NCBI RefSeq assembly: GCF_000153185.1
Contig: NZ_CH724150.1
Location: forward strand, 131,584-192,167
DNA length: 60,584 nucleotides
Source of the DNA: Reinekea blandensis MED297
GTDB taxonomy: Bacteria; Pseudomonadota; Gammaproteobacteria; Pseudomonadales; Natronospirillaceae
Direction of reading: 5' to 3'
Shown here: positions 44,892 through 55,700 of the stretch, in pieces
How positions within the stretch are numbered: position 1 is the stretch's first letter
How the letters are laid out: each line of letters begins with the position of its first letter
The notes under the pieces: generated by a model
Database searches by the model: none
Seen by the model: the letters and a program-made list of their open reading frames with translations, nothing else
What the model was told of the DNA's origin: nothing
Position numbers and translations under genes: made by a program

Positions 44892-45146
44892 GTGTTAATC
44901 ACCCTCTACCACACGCTCGGCTGCCATCTGTGTGAACTGGCCGAAGAGGTTCTTGAGGAGCTGCGCCTAGACGGCCATGCTCTCCAAATCCAGCTGGTGG
45001 ACATTGCTGAAGACGAGGCGCTGATCTCGCTCTACGGCGTGCAGATTCCCGTGCTGAAAATTCCGCAAACCAGTCAAACGTTGAGTTGGCCTTTTGATAA
45101 AGCTCAGGTGGCCGATTGGTTGCGGGTTTCTGATAGGTCTCGATAA
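44892..45146 (+). CDS. Glutaredoxin-family protein (DUF836)
   Basis: 84 residues from GTG 44892. LYHTLGCHLCELAEEVL carries the CxxC redox pair at about residues 11-14, and VQIPVLKI gives the cis-proline. This is the short glutaredoxin-like family common in gammaproteobacteria with unassigned substrate. It lies 78 bp before a lipoprotein gene. Confidence 0.82.
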   Translation: MLITLYHTLGCHLCELAEEVLEELRLDGHALQIQLVDIAEDEALISLYGVQIPVLKIPQTSQTLSWPFDKAQVADWLRVSDRSR

Positions 45147-45224
45147 GCGTGTTCTGACACTGGTTTTGACCGGGCGCTGACGATAAACTTTGCCGATATC
45201 TATGCTGTCCTATCTGGAGATTTC

Positions 45225-45920
45225 ATGTTTCGTTTTCTGACTGTGTTGCCGTTTTTGTTGCTGCTGGGGTGCTCTTCGTTGCCTCCTCAAACCCAGGCCA
45301 TTCATTCAGCTCTGACCACCGATGCTGCATTACGTGAGGCGGCTGAGCAATGCAGCCTGACAGGTTTGGAGGTTCGACGTCAGGCAACCCGAGCACAACT
45401 GGATTGGTGGTCACGAAATCGAACCTTTGTCCTGGGAGCGGACCACGGATTGCTGGCCCTGAACTGGGATGGTGGGAATGAACAATCCGAGGCTCCAAGG
45501 GCCGTACTTGCAATGCAGACGCTGGAGCTGATTCAGTCCGATTCCGACCAACAGTTGCGCTCCTGGTTGGGTGTGCAGGCCTCTGAGAGGGAGTGTGCAC
45601 GCTTTTTTGAGCGGGTTGAAGACGGGAAGATCGATTTGGACCGGCCAAAGCGAGATGCCGAAATCTTAACCGGCTTTTACCAGGAGCGACGTGCTCTGAA
45701 TGAGGAGGTCGAATCCGGACGATCCATTAACAGCCGTTATCGAAAGTACGGTCGCTCGTTGTTTCTGGTCGAAAAGGCACTCAGTGAACGTGGCTGCTCA
45801 AACCCCGAGATTGCTCTGCTGCGCAACTCATGGCCGATAGAGGTGTATGACGCTGTGTGTCGTCAGCAGGATTACCTGATCGTACAGTGCGAGTGGGGAC
45901 GTTGCGAAGTTAAACCATGA
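45225..45920 (+). CDS. Uncharacterised lipoprotein
   Basis: 231 residues. The N terminus FRFLTVLPFLLLLGCSSLP is a lipoprotein signal with lipobox LLGC. The mature part is helical and charged, with four later Cys including the end pair in VQCEWGRCEVKP. CTGGAGA precedes the ATG. No family recognised. It overlaps the next gene by 4 bp (ATGA). Confidence 0.65.
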   Translation: MFRFLTVLPFLLLLGCSSLPPQTQAIHSALTTDAALREAAEQCSLTGLEVRRQATRAQLDWWSRNRTFVLGADHGLLALNWDGGNEQSEAPRAVLAMQTLELIQSDSDQQLRSWLGVQASERECARFFERVEDGKIDLDRPKRDAEILTGFYQERRALNEEVESGRSINSRYRKYGRSLFLVEKALSERGCSNPEIALLRNSWPIEVYDAVCRQQDYLIVQCEWGRCEVKP

Positions 45921-46474
45921 ACCCGGAACGCAAACGACTTATTTGGCTGCTACTGACTGTTGCCGCGTTGTTGGTACTGGCACTGATCGCTTCCATTGGT
46001 TTTCAATCCCGTTACGTCGGTTGGTTGACCGAAGAGGTTTCCAACCCGATGGCGTTCAGACAGCAGTGGGAATCGTTGCTGGCGGATCTTGACGGTATTG
46101 AACATCCCGCGATCATCCACTATCAGCCAGAAGGGTGTTTGTGCTTTTCGCTGTCCTCCAAACACGCGGCGCAGATTACTGATACTGGCCTGGCGGAAGG
46201 GTTCAGTGTTGTTCAGCTCAACTCTCAACATGCCGATCTGGGTAAACCGGTAAACGCTGATACGTCGGGTTTGCCGTTTGGGCCGCTGATTGCCATTACT
46301 GGTCCCGATGGACACCTGCAGTATGCCGGTGCCTACAGTGACGGTGTTCAGTGCAATACCGGAAACAGTATGGTGAGTACCTTCCTTTCTTCCGATTATG
46401 AGTCCAACGGTCAGACGGTGATCGGGTTGGATGTCAATGTTTGTCGATGTATTCGCCCGGAAATTGATTTCTAG
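45917..46474 (+). CDS. Membrane-anchored thioredoxin-like protein (DUF6436-like)
   Basis: 185 residues. One N-terminal membrane helix (LIWLLLTVAALLVLALIASI) anchors a periplasmic domain. The segment HYQPEGCLCFSLSSKHA has a CxC in the place of a thioredoxin active site, and PLIAITGPDGHLQYAGAY is a thioredoxin-like edge; CNTGNS and the final CRC give further Cys. It overlaps the lipoprotein gene upstream, so both probably act in the envelope. The DUF number is from memory and uncertain. Confidence 0.6.
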   Translation: MNPERKRLIWLLLTVAALLVLALIASIGFQSRYVGWLTEEVSNPMAFRQQWESLLADLDGIEHPAIIHYQPEGCLCFSLSSKHAAQITDTGLAEGFSVVQLNSQHADLGKPVNADTSGLPFGPLIAITGPDGHLQYAGAYSDGVQCNTGNSMVSTFLSSDYESNGQTVIGLDVNVCRCIRPEIDF

Positions 46475-46476
46475 AC

Positions 46477-46503
46477 TACACTTCTCCTGAAATTGGCCGA
46501 TAT
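46477..46503 (+). promoter_or_regulatory. Sigma-28 (FliA) promoter of cheV
   Basis: TACACTTC, 11-bp spacer, GCCGATAT. The -10 matches seven of eight consensus bases and the spacing is exact. It lies just after the upstream stop codon, 38 bp before cheV. Confidence 0.68.
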
Positions 46504-46541
46504 CGTGCCTGATACGTCGTTTTTTGCAGGTGAGAGTGCAG

Positions 46542-47489
46542 ATGTCTGAAATCTTGAAAAATGTCGATAGCCGAACAAATCTGGTGGGGCAAAACCGACT
46601 GGAGTTGTTGATGTTCCGGCTCAATGGTCGGCAGGCGTTTGCCATTAACGTGTTTAAAGTTCGGGAAGTGCTGACACTGCCGAAAATGACGCTGATGCCG
46701 CATCGAAGTCCATCTGTCATCGGTGTCGTTTACCTGCGCGGTCGGTCGCTTCCGGTGATTGATCTGAGCAAAGCCATTGGCATGCGTCCGTTGGAGTTTA
46801 ACGACGAGTCGACCATCATCGTTACCGAATACAATTCGACCGTACAAGCCTTTTTGGTTGGTTCGGTCGATCGCATCATTAATTTGAACTGGGAACAGAT
46901 TCAGCCGCCACCATCGGGCGCCGGTCGACATCATTATCTAACCGCGATCACCCAGCTCGATGATCGAATCATCGAAATTGTGGATGTCGAAAAAGTCTTG
47001 TCGGAAATTGCACCGCTGAGTATGGAGTTGCCGGAATCAGTGTTGCAGGACGAAGTCATCAGCCGCGCGGCTGGCAAAGCGGTATTGATGATAGACGACT
47101 CCCATACGGCACATGCACAGGCGGGTAACATCTTTCGGAAACTGGGTCTGAAGGTGCATCAGGCAATGGACGGCAGAGAAGGGCTGGACAAGCTGGTGGC
47201 CATGGCTGATGCCTCAGACACTCCATTAAGCGAGCAGTTGTTGCTGGTGGTCACTGATGCAGAAATGCCGCGCATGGATGGTTACCGGTTAACCACAGAA
47301 ATACGCAATCATCCCAAACTGAAAGACCTCTTTGTGGTTCTGCACACCTCACTCAGCGGCGCTTTTAATCAGGCGATGGTCGAGAAGGTCGGTTGTGATC
47401 GGTTTTTGTCAAAGTTTAAGCCGGAAGAACTGGCCGAGCTGGTTAAAGAGCGCATTCAGGCGATTGAAACAACCGGTCCGGTCCCCTGA
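46542..47489 (+). CDS. cheV: Chemotaxis protein CheV
   Basis: 315 residues. A CheW domain (about 20-165) has FRLNGRQAFAINVFKVREVL and VIGVVYLRGRSLPVIDL. A receiver (about 180-310) has MIDDSHTAHAQ, phospho-Asp in VVTDAEMPRMDG and switch Lys in FLSKFKPEELA. CheV couples receptors to CheA and adapts the array. The start is ATG 46542 behind AGGTGAG; an in-frame TTG at 46524 is unlikely. Confidence 0.93.
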   Translation: MSEILKNVDSRTNLVGQNRLELLMFRLNGRQAFAINVFKVREVLTLPKMTLMPHRSPSVIGVVYLRGRSLPVIDLSKAIGMRPLEFNDESTIIVTEYNSTVQAFLVGSVDRIINLNWEQIQPPPSGAGRHHYLTAITQLDDRIIEIVDVEKVLSEIAPLSMELPESVLQDEVISRAAGKAVLMIDDSHTAHAQAGNIFRKLGLKVHQAMDGREGLDKLVAMADASDTPLSEQLLLVVTDAEMPRMDGYRLTTEIRNHPKLKDLFVVLHTSLSGAFNQAMVEKVGCDRFLSKFKPEELAELVKERIQAIETTGPVP

Positions 47490-47574
47490 TGGCTGGTCGA
47501 TCAGTGCCCCACTCAGTCACGCGATTCTGAGGTTTTTCTGATAAACTTCAGGCGAACACTGAAGAGCTTAAGCT

Positions 47575-48396
47575 GTGTTAGAAACCGCCGTATCCAAGTT
47601 ATTTGTCTACCCGATCAAGTCCATGGGCGCTGTTGAGGTCGACACCCTTCACTTCGGTGAGTTTGGCCCTCATTCTGACCGCCAGTACATGTTGGTCAAT
47701 GAAAAGGGCCGTTTTGTCACTCAGCGATCTCATCCTATTTTGTCTCAGTTTCATCTAACCCGGGAAACACTGGGTTGGCGGGTTCGGTTTGGCCGCGATT
47801 CGTTGCTGATAGCGGATGACAGTACTACGGATAAAGCGGTGGCTACAAAGGTTTGGAAAGCACCCATCAATGCGCGTGAGAAATCCCGTGAAGCCTCGCT
47901 GTGGTTTTCGGATCATCTGGATGAATGGGTAATGCTTGTCGAAATGGATGACCTGGAGCGCCGTACAGCCCTCGTAGACGATCGGCCTGCGCCCTTATCT
48001 TTTGCTGACGGGTATCCGTTGCTGATTTGTAATGAACAATCTTTGTCGGCTTTGGCATCGACGGTCAATCAGCCTCTGGAGATGCGTCGCTTCCGTCCCA
48101 ATGTGGTTGTTTCGATTCCGGCCGATGCCGAGTATGGTCTGGTGCGGTTATCGATACCTGGGTCCGGCGGTTATCTGGCCTTGGCTAAGCCGTGTGAGCG
48201 GTGCAACATCCCGGCCATTGATCCGAATACCGGAGTTTTCAGCAAACCTTTGCATGATCAGTTTGCCGGAGCCCTGCAACGGGATGGGAAAGTGATTTTC
48301 GGTGTAAATGCCGCACCCTTTGGTCTGTCTCAGCTGTCTGTCGGCGATACCCTGGTGGGTCAATCTGCAGCGGAGCAGGGTAACGGCTCAGTCTGA
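47575..48396 (+). CDS. MOSC-domain protein, YcbX-like
   Basis: 273 residues from GTG 47575. The N-terminal beta-barrel (MOSC_N) shows LFVYPIKSMGAVEVD and DRQYMLVNEKGRFVTQR. The MOSC domain shows MRRFRPNVVV and PCERCNIPAIDPNTG with the conserved Cys. YcbX proteins act in molybdenum-cofactor-dependent reduction of N-hydroxylated compounds. E. coli YcbX has an added ferredoxin domain; this protein ends before it. The last 9 bp overlap the convergent slt gene. Confidence 0.83.
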   Translation: MLETAVSKLFVYPIKSMGAVEVDTLHFGEFGPHSDRQYMLVNEKGRFVTQRSHPILSQFHLTRETLGWRVRFGRDSLLIADDSTTDKAVATKVWKAPINAREKSREASLWFSDHLDEWVMLVEMDDLERRTALVDDRPAPLSFADGYPLLICNEQSLSALASTVNQPLEMRRFRPNVVVSIPADAEYGLVRLSIPGSGGYLALAKPCERCNIPAIDPNTGVFSKPLHDQFAGALQRDGKVIFGVNAAPFGLSQLSVGDTLVGQSAAEQGNGSV

Positions 48397-50274
48397 CGCT
48401 CTGGCCAGTTGCAGAGCCGGTTCAGTCCAAGCGGACAGGTGCCAGTTCATGCCATGCTGCAGTGCGTAAATCTGGCTGTAGGCCATAACAGCTTTGACGT
48501 AGTTCCGTGTCTCGTTAAAGGGAATGCTTTCTATCCACACGGTGATGTCTTCCGGAAATCGTTCCCGCCATAGATTGACGCGACTGGGTCCTGCGTTGTA
48601 GGCCGCCGTAGCCAAGACCGGATGATTAAATCGTGTCATCAGCTCATTCAGATAATGGGTGCCGATGGCGATGTTTATGGTCGGTAAATGCAGATCGCTC
48701 TGATCCCGGTAGAGCAAGCCATACTTTTGGGCCGTCTGTCTGGCTGTCGCCGGCATAACCTGCATTAATCCGAGTGCCCCGGCAGGACTGACGGCTTGAT
48801 GGTCGAACCGGCTTTCCTGGCGCATAACGCCATATACCCAATGTTTGGGCAGTTCCAACAACTGAGACATGGCATCGACTTCTGACGCATAGGCATCCGG
48901 ATAGCGCAGGTCGATGAGATCATAGCGGCGACTCCATCCTGCAGCCTGGCTGGATTTTGCATACCAACCCCAAGACAAGGCCAGCTCTGCTGCAGCGTGT
49001 TGGCTGGCATTATCGAGCGTGCGTACAAAGAGGTTCCATTCGACCTGTGCCCTGGTGATGTCTCCCATTTCAAAGAGCGCCTGTGCACGTTGTAGCGCCG
49101 GCTCAGCGGATAAAACCACCAGATTGTTGCTCGGGTACTCTCGTTGAGTGCCCAAGGTCGGTTCGGTGTTTAACACACCGGCCGCCAGAAAACCGTAATA
49201 TAGCCGTTGTTGGCTTAAAGGGATGAGCGGGTTATCGGCTGCTACCTGTTTCTCGGTAACCGCTCTGGCAACCCCCGCCCAATAACGCCATTGATCACTT
49301 TGTTTAAGCGAGCTATCCAGCTCGTTATAGATTGAGATGACTGCGGCATAATCCTGGCGGCTCAGGGCGATTTGAAGTCGCCAATGTTGGACTTCCTCAT
49401 CGTCCCGACGTGCATCCGCAATGGTGAGCCAGTAAGAGGCCTCAGGTAATGCCTGTTTGGCCATGGCTATACCGAGATACCGGGAGGCTTTTCGAATGTC
49501 GTTTGGCGACATCTCCGGGGTGGCACGAACAATGGCCTGCCAGAGGTTTGAGGCAGATCTGGGGTCCTGAAAGGCCATCCGATTGACAGCCGCAAGCGCG
49601 AGCTGATGCATTTTGTCCGACTCAGGGTTGTAAGCCTGACTGATGATTTCCTTTGGTTGTTGATACACCCGGTTAAGAAACTCCCCGATCTTTCGGTTCT
49701 CCGGGCTTTGATAGAATCGGTTTAAGTATCGGATCAGTTTCCCGTTTCGATCATAAAACGCCAGCAGTTGTCGTTCCCAGATGATGGGATCCGGATCATC
49801 AATGCGAGTGATCCAGTCGTTAAAAAAAGGATCGCAATGGTCTGGTCGCGACTGTCCACTCATCCACAAATTCATGACTTCGATATCGGGGACCGGCTGT
49901 CCTGTTTCCTCAAGCGCCTTGAAATAGTGGCATTTTAACGCCGGATTCGAGGTGTCAGAAAGGGTGTTGATTATTTCGGGCCAGGCTTCGCGGCGAATCA
50001 GTTCTTCATACCAAAGACTTTTGAAAAACCACGCGGCCGCACGATTCTCGGGTGTTTGCATAAAGGCATTGGCTTGATCAATCGTGATCTCATCCAGGTT
50101 GCGCGTTAACCAAGCCTCTTGAAGGTAAGGGTATAGCAGTTCGGTATTCCAGGACTGCAAGCGTTCCTGTGAGATCTCTGTGGTGGCAATCAGAGATAGT
50201 TTTTTTGTGTAGTCATCTGCCGCATAAGTTTGAATGCAAATGACGAAAAAAAACAATGTTAAAAAAAAGCGCAT
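48388..50274 (-). CDS. slt: Soluble lytic murein transglycosylase Slt
   Basis: 628 residues. A signal peptide (RFFLTLFFFVICIQTYAA) precedes a long alpha-superhelical U/linker region. The C-terminal SLT domain (about 470-610) has catalytic Glu in MRQESRFDHQAVS, then GALGLMQVMPATA and AYNAGPSRVNLW. It cleaves peptidoglycan strands to 1,6-anhydro-muropeptides in the periplasm. The length matches E. coli Slt70. Its stop region overlaps the MOSC gene tail to tail. Confidence 0.93.
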   Translation of the reverse strand: MRFFLTLFFFVICIQTYAADDYTKKLSLIATTEISQERLQSWNTELLYPYLQEAWLTRNLDEITIDQANAFMQTPENRAAAWFFKSLWYEELIRREAWPEIINTLSDTSNPALKCHYFKALEETGQPVPDIEVMNLWMSGQSRPDHCDPFFNDWITRIDDPDPIIWERQLLAFYDRNGKLIRYLNRFYQSPENRKIGEFLNRVYQQPKEIISQAYNPESDKMHQLALAAVNRMAFQDPRSASNLWQAIVRATPEMSPNDIRKASRYLGIAMAKQALPEASYWLTIADARRDDEEVQHWRLQIALSRQDYAAVISIYNELDSSLKQSDQWRYWAGVARAVTEKQVAADNPLIPLSQQRLYYGFLAAGVLNTEPTLGTQREYPSNNLVVLSAEPALQRAQALFEMGDITRAQVEWNLFVRTLDNASQHAAAELALSWGWYAKSSQAAGWSRRYDLIDLRYPDAYASEVDAMSQLLELPKHWVYGVMRQESRFDHQAVSPAGALGLMQVMPATARQTAQKYGLLYRDQSDLHLPTINIAIGTHYLNELMTRFNHPVLATAAYNAGPSRVNLWRERFPEDITVWIESIPFNETRNYVKAVMAYSQIYALQHGMNWHLSAWTEPALQLARASD

Positions 50275-50585
50275 AGTGGATAACGGTAACCTGATGTTGC
50301 AATCAGGCTAACGCCTTTCTATGGAAAAACAAGGTCACTCAGATGGCAATTATTGTAAATAGATGAAGATGATCCAAATTAACGCTTTTTGGGGTGTTGG
50401 GTTGAGAGTCGGGCGAGCAGGGCGACAACACACAGAGTTGAAGGCTTTATCTATGTATCTAACTGCTTTGTATGTGACGGGTGGTTTACATTTTCTGTTA
50501 AAAATAACGACGTGTAGGTGCGGTGACCAAGACGCATCGTTGCCAAGTTTCATTGTCGATTCACCAATAATAAGAAGTTTATACA
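50275..50585. other. Gene-free gap between slt and the chemoreceptor
   Basis: 311 bp between divergent starts. I see no coding frame, hairpin or promoter with convincing spacing. A loose sigma-28-like pair (CCAAGTTT, 12 bp, ACCAATAA at 50543-50570) lies too close to the start codon to accept. Confidence 0.5.
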
Positions 50586-52673
50586 ATGATACGTATATCG
50601 CTGACCCAACGAATTATTGCGGGTTTTTCGCTCGTACTCCTGATTGTCATTGCTATGTCAGGTTCCGCATTTCTGTCACAGCACCGTATTTCTGATCAGA
50701 TGTTGTTGACCTCGACGACGATACCTGAGTTGCTGAACGAAAGTGGTGCCGTGTTGGATTTGATGCGCGTGACCAACCAGATAATGTTGCAGCACGCGAC
50801 GACAGAAGACGCTGAGGCTCGACAAAGTCTCGAAGCAACCTTTGCTCAGACTCGTCAAATGTACGAACGTCAAGCGGATGGCTTGTCTGCTAAGTTATCT
50901 GACTACCCGGAAATCCAAACGACATTCGATGCTGCCAACGAGTCTGTGAAAGCAGTGCAGGCAATGGCTGCATCACATTTTGAACTCCAAAATGCCCGGG
51001 TAGAAGCCCAGACCACCTCATTGACCCGATTGTCAGAGTTTGCCAGTGAGTTCCAATACTATGCCGACGATATTAAAGATCTGATTGAAGAGGCTGAGGA
51101 CAGTGATAATGCGGGCCAGTTGCTGAATGAGGTTGAAAATCTGGCGTCTCAGGGAAACGGCGTCCAGCTCTACCTTATTAAAACTCTCGCCGTTCGGGAT
51201 GATCGTCGATTTGCCACCTTTGCTCAGGAGCTTGAGCGTTTTTCTCAATTGATGGAAGAAAGTATTGCCGCCATTGAACAAACAGAGCCCGGTTTAATTC
51301 AAGGTTTCCGATTTTATCAGGGGTTACTCGATGCTGCCGTGTTTCATGAAGACGGGTTGTTTCAACAGCATCTGCGTTTTGTTTCACTGGATAATCAGTC
51401 TTCGGAACGGTTAAAAGAGGTGGCATTGCTTTCTGAAACTGCAAACCAACAACTGGCGCAGGCAACGCAGCAAATCCATCAGGTGGCCGAGGTGGCTCAA
51501 GCGTCCACTCAAGCTGTCTTTAAGCAATCAACCTGGGTGAATCTTGGGTTGGCGTTGGTGTCCCTGGTTGTCGCAGTCTTAATCGCATCCACCATCATTA
51601 TTTCCATTCGGCGACCCTTAAAAATGATTGTTGCGTCACTCAAACGTGTGGCGGATGGTGATTTAAGTGGCACGATTCAGCAGTCGTTTCAGTCGGAACT
51701 GGGTGTGATCGTGGATGATGTGAATGTGTTGACTGAACAGCTCAATGGGTTGATCAGCCAGATAGATCGATCGTCCCGGTCGATTCGCTCAGTCGCGGAA
51801 GACAATCAGATCAAAAGTGAGCAGACAAATCAGAGTATCGCTCGACAGCGGTCACAAACTGAGTCTGTGGCAACAGCCGTCACTGAAATGGATGCCGCCG
51901 TTCGTGAAGTCGCCACCCATGCGGTTGAGGCCAGTCAAGAAGTCTCAAGGGTCACCGAAAATGCACAGATTAACATGACCCGCATGGAGCAGAATCTGGC
52001 CTTTGCCACCAATCTAAAATCATCTTTGACAACGGCTTCGGACGTCATTGGTCACTTATCAGAAGAGTCGCAGCGAATCGGAGACATTCTGGACATCATT
52101 CAGGGGATTGCAGAACAGACCAATCTTCTGGCCCTCAATGCTGCGATCGAAGCAGCACGAGCAGGGGAGCAGGGGCGTGGCTTTGCGGTTGTGGCCGATG
52201 AAGTCCGGACATTGGCTGGCCGGTCTCAGCAAGCCGCGAACGAAATCAGCGGTCTTATCGAAAGCCTGCAGACTAAGGCTGGTGAAGCTGTGTCTCTGGT
52301 AAAGGAAAATCTTGAACAGGCGGATCGCTCGGTCAATCAAAGCCAGGAAGTCAGCGCGTTACTTCAGGAAATGGTAACGACGTTGGCGAGTATTGATGAT
52401 AAAAGCCGGTCGATAGCATCAGCGTCTGAAGAGCAAAGCACGGTTGCTAATGACGTCGCGGAGAATATTGTGCAGATCTTCTCCATGACTGAAGATATTG
52501 AATCCTACGCATCTCAAGCGGCAGACAACAGCGAGACGCTGAATCAGCTTGCCTTTCATCAGGCTGAACTGATCAGTCGTTTTAATTTGGGCTCTGAACC
52601 TGAGTCCGACGAAGACGGTGTCGAGAAGGATGGTGACGTTTCTGCAACCGTCGAAGGCATTCAGAACAACTGA
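50586..52673 (+). CDS. Methyl-accepting chemotaxis protein
   Basis: 695 residues. The first membrane helix is residues ~9-29, a periplasmic helical sensor spans ~30-310, and the second helix ([20 protein letters not shown]) is followed by HAMP. The cytoplasmic hairpin tip has [20 protein letters not shown] and [15 protein letters not shown]. The large all-helical sensor recalls HBM/TorS-like double bundles; the ligand is unknown. No C-terminal pentapeptide for CheR docking is seen. The start has only a weak AAGAAG upstream. Confidence 0.92.
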   Translation: MIRISLTQRIIAGFSLVLLIVIAMSGSAFLSQHRISDQMLLTSTTIPELLNESGAVLDLMRVTNQIMLQHATTEDAEARQSLEATFAQTRQMYERQADGLSAKLSDYPEIQTTFDAANESVKAVQAMAASHFELQNARVEAQTTSLTRLSEFASEFQYYADDIKDLIEEAEDSDNAGQLLNEVENLASQGNGVQLYLIKTLAVRDDRRFATFAQELERFSQLMEESIAAIEQTEPGLIQGFRFYQGLLDAAVFHEDGLFQQHLRFVSLDNQSSERLKEVALLSETANQQLAQATQQIHQVAEVAQASTQAVFKQSTWVNLGLALVSLVVAVLIASTIIISIRRPLKMIVASLKRVADGDLSGTIQQSFQSELGVIVDDVNVLTEQLNGLISQIDRSSRSIRSVAEDNQIKSEQTNQSIARQRSQTESVATAVTEMDAAVREVATHAVEASQEVSRVTENAQINMTRMEQNLAFATNLKSSLTTASDVIGHLSEESQRIGDILDIIQGIAEQTNLLALNAAIEAARAGEQGRGFAVVADEVRTLAGRSQQAANEISGLIESLQTKAGEAVSLVKENLEQADRSVNQSQEVSALLQEMVTTLASIDDKSRSIASASEEQSTVANDVAENIVQIFSMTEDIESYASQAADNSETLNQLAFHQAELISRFNLGSEPESDEDGVEKDGDVSATVEGIQNN

Positions 52674-52689
52674 TTCGTAGTGAAGATAA

Positions 52690-52713
52690 CAAACGGCGCC
52701 CAATAGGCGCCGT
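52690..52713 (-). terminator. Stem-loop terminator for the RND operon
   Basis: ACGGCGCC/GGCGCCGT with a 5-nt loop lies between convergent genes. On the minus strand it is followed by TTTGTTATCT, a fair terminator tail; on the plus strand there is no T-run. Confidence 0.6.
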
Positions 52714-52718
52714 CGATG

Positions 52719-55700
52719 TCAGGCTGTCGTTCGGGGTCGAACGCGTTCGATTAGAATCAACAGGCAGGGTGTCAGTATCAGCGTCAAAACCGTCGCAAAG
52801 GTCAGGCCGCCAGCGATAGCGGTCGACAGCTCTGTCCACCATTGTGATGATGGTGCACCGACTGAAATATCACGGTTAACCAGATCAATGGTCAGTTGCA
52901 TGACCATGGGGATCAGCCCAAGTATGGTGGTGATTGTTGTCAGCATGACCGGGCGCAGACGCTGAGCACAGGTCACCATCGCCGCTTCGATAGGCTGGTA
53001 ACCTTGACTGCGAATGACGTTGTAGGTGTCGATCAGAACAATGTTGTTGTTGACCACAATTCCTGCCAGGGCAATGATGCCAACACCGCTCATGACCACG
53101 CCGAAAGTGGAGCCTGTGACCAGCGTAGCCGCTAAAACAGCAAAAGTTGAAGTCACAATCGCCGACAGTATTAACAGCGTCTGAAACAGGCTATTGAACT
53201 GAGTCACCAGAATTATCACCATCACAAACAAGGCGACACCGAAGGCTTTCCCCAGAAAGACGAGGGTGTCCTGCATCTCCTGCTGGTCACCGGTAAACCG
53301 AAAAGCGACAGATTCCGGTATGGTTCCATCTTCATATAGCTGTACCAACGTCTCGGACAGGTCTTCTATGACCTCGGGTACGCTCTCGCCAACGGCAACG
53401 TTGGCTTCGATATCCAGCGTTAACTTGCCGTCGGTACGAAACAGATCGCCCTGTTTGTTTTGCGCCGTTCGCTCAATAAAGTTACTGACGGGCACTTGTT
53501 GACCGCGAACCGTGATGGTCAGGTCGTCGATCTGATCGAGGTCACGGCCGTTAAACGGGTATCGAGCCCGGATTTCAACTTCATCGTCTGCGTCATCTGG
53601 ACGATAAGCCCCGATTTTTAGCCCATTAGTAATCATCCGAATGGAGGAACCGACGGTGGCGAGGTCAGTACCGAATCGGGTAGCCGCTTCACGGTCGACA
53701 TCGATTTGCCATTCAAGACCATCAATAGGCCGGTTGTCGGCAACTTCCCGAATCCGAGTATCAGCTTGCATCCGTTTGACAACCAGATCGACACTGTCAT
53801 GCAAAGCCTCCAGGTCTTCTGAGAAAAACTGCAGTTGAATATCGATACCGGTGGTTGGTCCCATTTGTGCGGCCTGGGTTTCAACGACGATACCCGGGAT
53901 GTCATTAGCGACCTTGACGGCCTCGTCGAGTATGTTTGCGGTTGGCGGTCGAGCTGGGGTCCAGTCGACAAACTCGACCATCAACGTCCCGATGGTATCT
54001 TCTCGGCTGTTAGTCCCCGGTACTGTAGTGACGGTCGTGGTGACGGTTTTTATGTCGTCAATGGTGATAACACGTTCTTCAACCTGCCTGACCAGTTTAT
54101 CCCGTTCGGCAAGAGAGAGATTGCCACGAGCACGCACAACAACAGAACCAAAGTCAGCATCAACATCAGGGAAAAACTCAGTTTTAGGTGGATTGGCCTG
54201 TAGGGCAAAGATCACGCCGACCATGGCCATTATAAAGACGAGCGTAACCGTGCCGGCTCTGGGAAGTAGACGGCCGATTAACCGAACATAGGCACCCAAT
54301 AAGCCGGGAATGCGTTTAAAGTCGCCGTGATCGATGGCATCCATGGTGATCTGTTGGTTCTTGGTAACCGGTAATGGTTTGCCAAACAGAAAACCGAAGG
54401 CCGGAACCGCGATCAGGGCCATGATTAACGAAGCGGTTAAGGTGATAAGAACGGTTTTCGGAAGATAGCCCATGAACTCACCGGGAATGCCCGGCCAGAA
54501 CAATAGAGGCATAAACACTGCCAATGTGGTGGCCGTGGAGGCGATGATCGGCCAGGCCATTCGAGTGGATGCTTCGCGGAAAGCGCTGCGACGATCGGCG
54601 CCTTCTGACATGCGGCGGTCGGCGTATTCGGTCACCACGATTGCGCCATCGACCAACATGCCGACCGAGAGAATGAGGGCGAAGAGCACCACAATGTTCA
54701 ACGTAATACCCAGCATCGAGAGCGTCAGGATGGCCGCCAGGAACGAGGACGGAATGGCCAGTCCGACCAGGGTTGCGCTGCGCACTCCCAACGCCCAGAC
54801 GATGACGATGAAGACCAGTAGCGTCGCTGTCAGCACAGAATTAAACAGATCACTCAACTGCTGCTTAATCATAATTGAGTTATCTTGGGTGAAGGTGACG
54901 GTAATCCCGTCGGGCCAGAAGGGCTTGACCTCCTCGACGACGGCTTTTACCTGATCGATCGTCTCAATGACGTTTTCGCCGACCCGCTTGGTGACCTCCA
55001 GGGTGACAGAGGGCTGACCGTTGACCCGTGAGAGGGTGTCGGCATCTTTGTAGGTGCGTTGTCCGACAGCGATGTCCCGAAAATGGACAACGGTGTTGCC
55101 ATCGACTTTTACAGGCAGGTTTAAAATGTCCTGTTCCGTTTCAATCAACCCGGGAACCTTAAAGGAAAATCGTCCTGCGCCGGTATCCAGGTTGCCGGCG
55201 GCCACCAGTTGATTGTTACGCGATACCAAACTGAACAACTCATCGTGGGATATGTTGTAACTGGCCATCAATGCCGGATCGATGATGATTTCCGCGACTT
55301 CTTCGCGTTTGCCTTTGATAGGCGTTTCGAGCACGCCCGGCAGGGCCTCCAGCCGGTCTTTTAAATCTTCTGCAACATGAAACAGAACCCGCTCGTCGAC
55401 GTCGCCTGCGAGCGAGATATTGATGACCGGAAACTTGGCCAGATTGATTTCCTGAACCGTCGGGTCATCGGCATCGGCCGGCAGATTGTTTTTCGCAGCA
55501 TCAACGGCTTCACGAACATCGGTTAAGGCGTCGTCGATATCAACATCAATGGCAAATTCTAAGGTTATGGACGCGCGACCTTCACTGGCGGTGCTGGTCA
55601 GCTCTTTCAAACCTTCGAGGGAGTTCAGTTCCTGCTCGAGAGGGCGGACCAACAATCGGTCGGAGTCTTCCGGTGAAATGCCTTCAAGGCCGGTACCTAC

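Noticed and set aside
45190-45212. GCCGATAT before the lipoprotein gene at 45225
   Set aside because: TAAACTTT is directly adjacent instead of 11 bp away, so it cannot be a FliA promoter.
50543-50570. Sigma-28-like site before the chemoreceptor
   Set aside because: Spacer is 12 bp, both boxes carry mismatches, and the start codon would follow the start site too closely.
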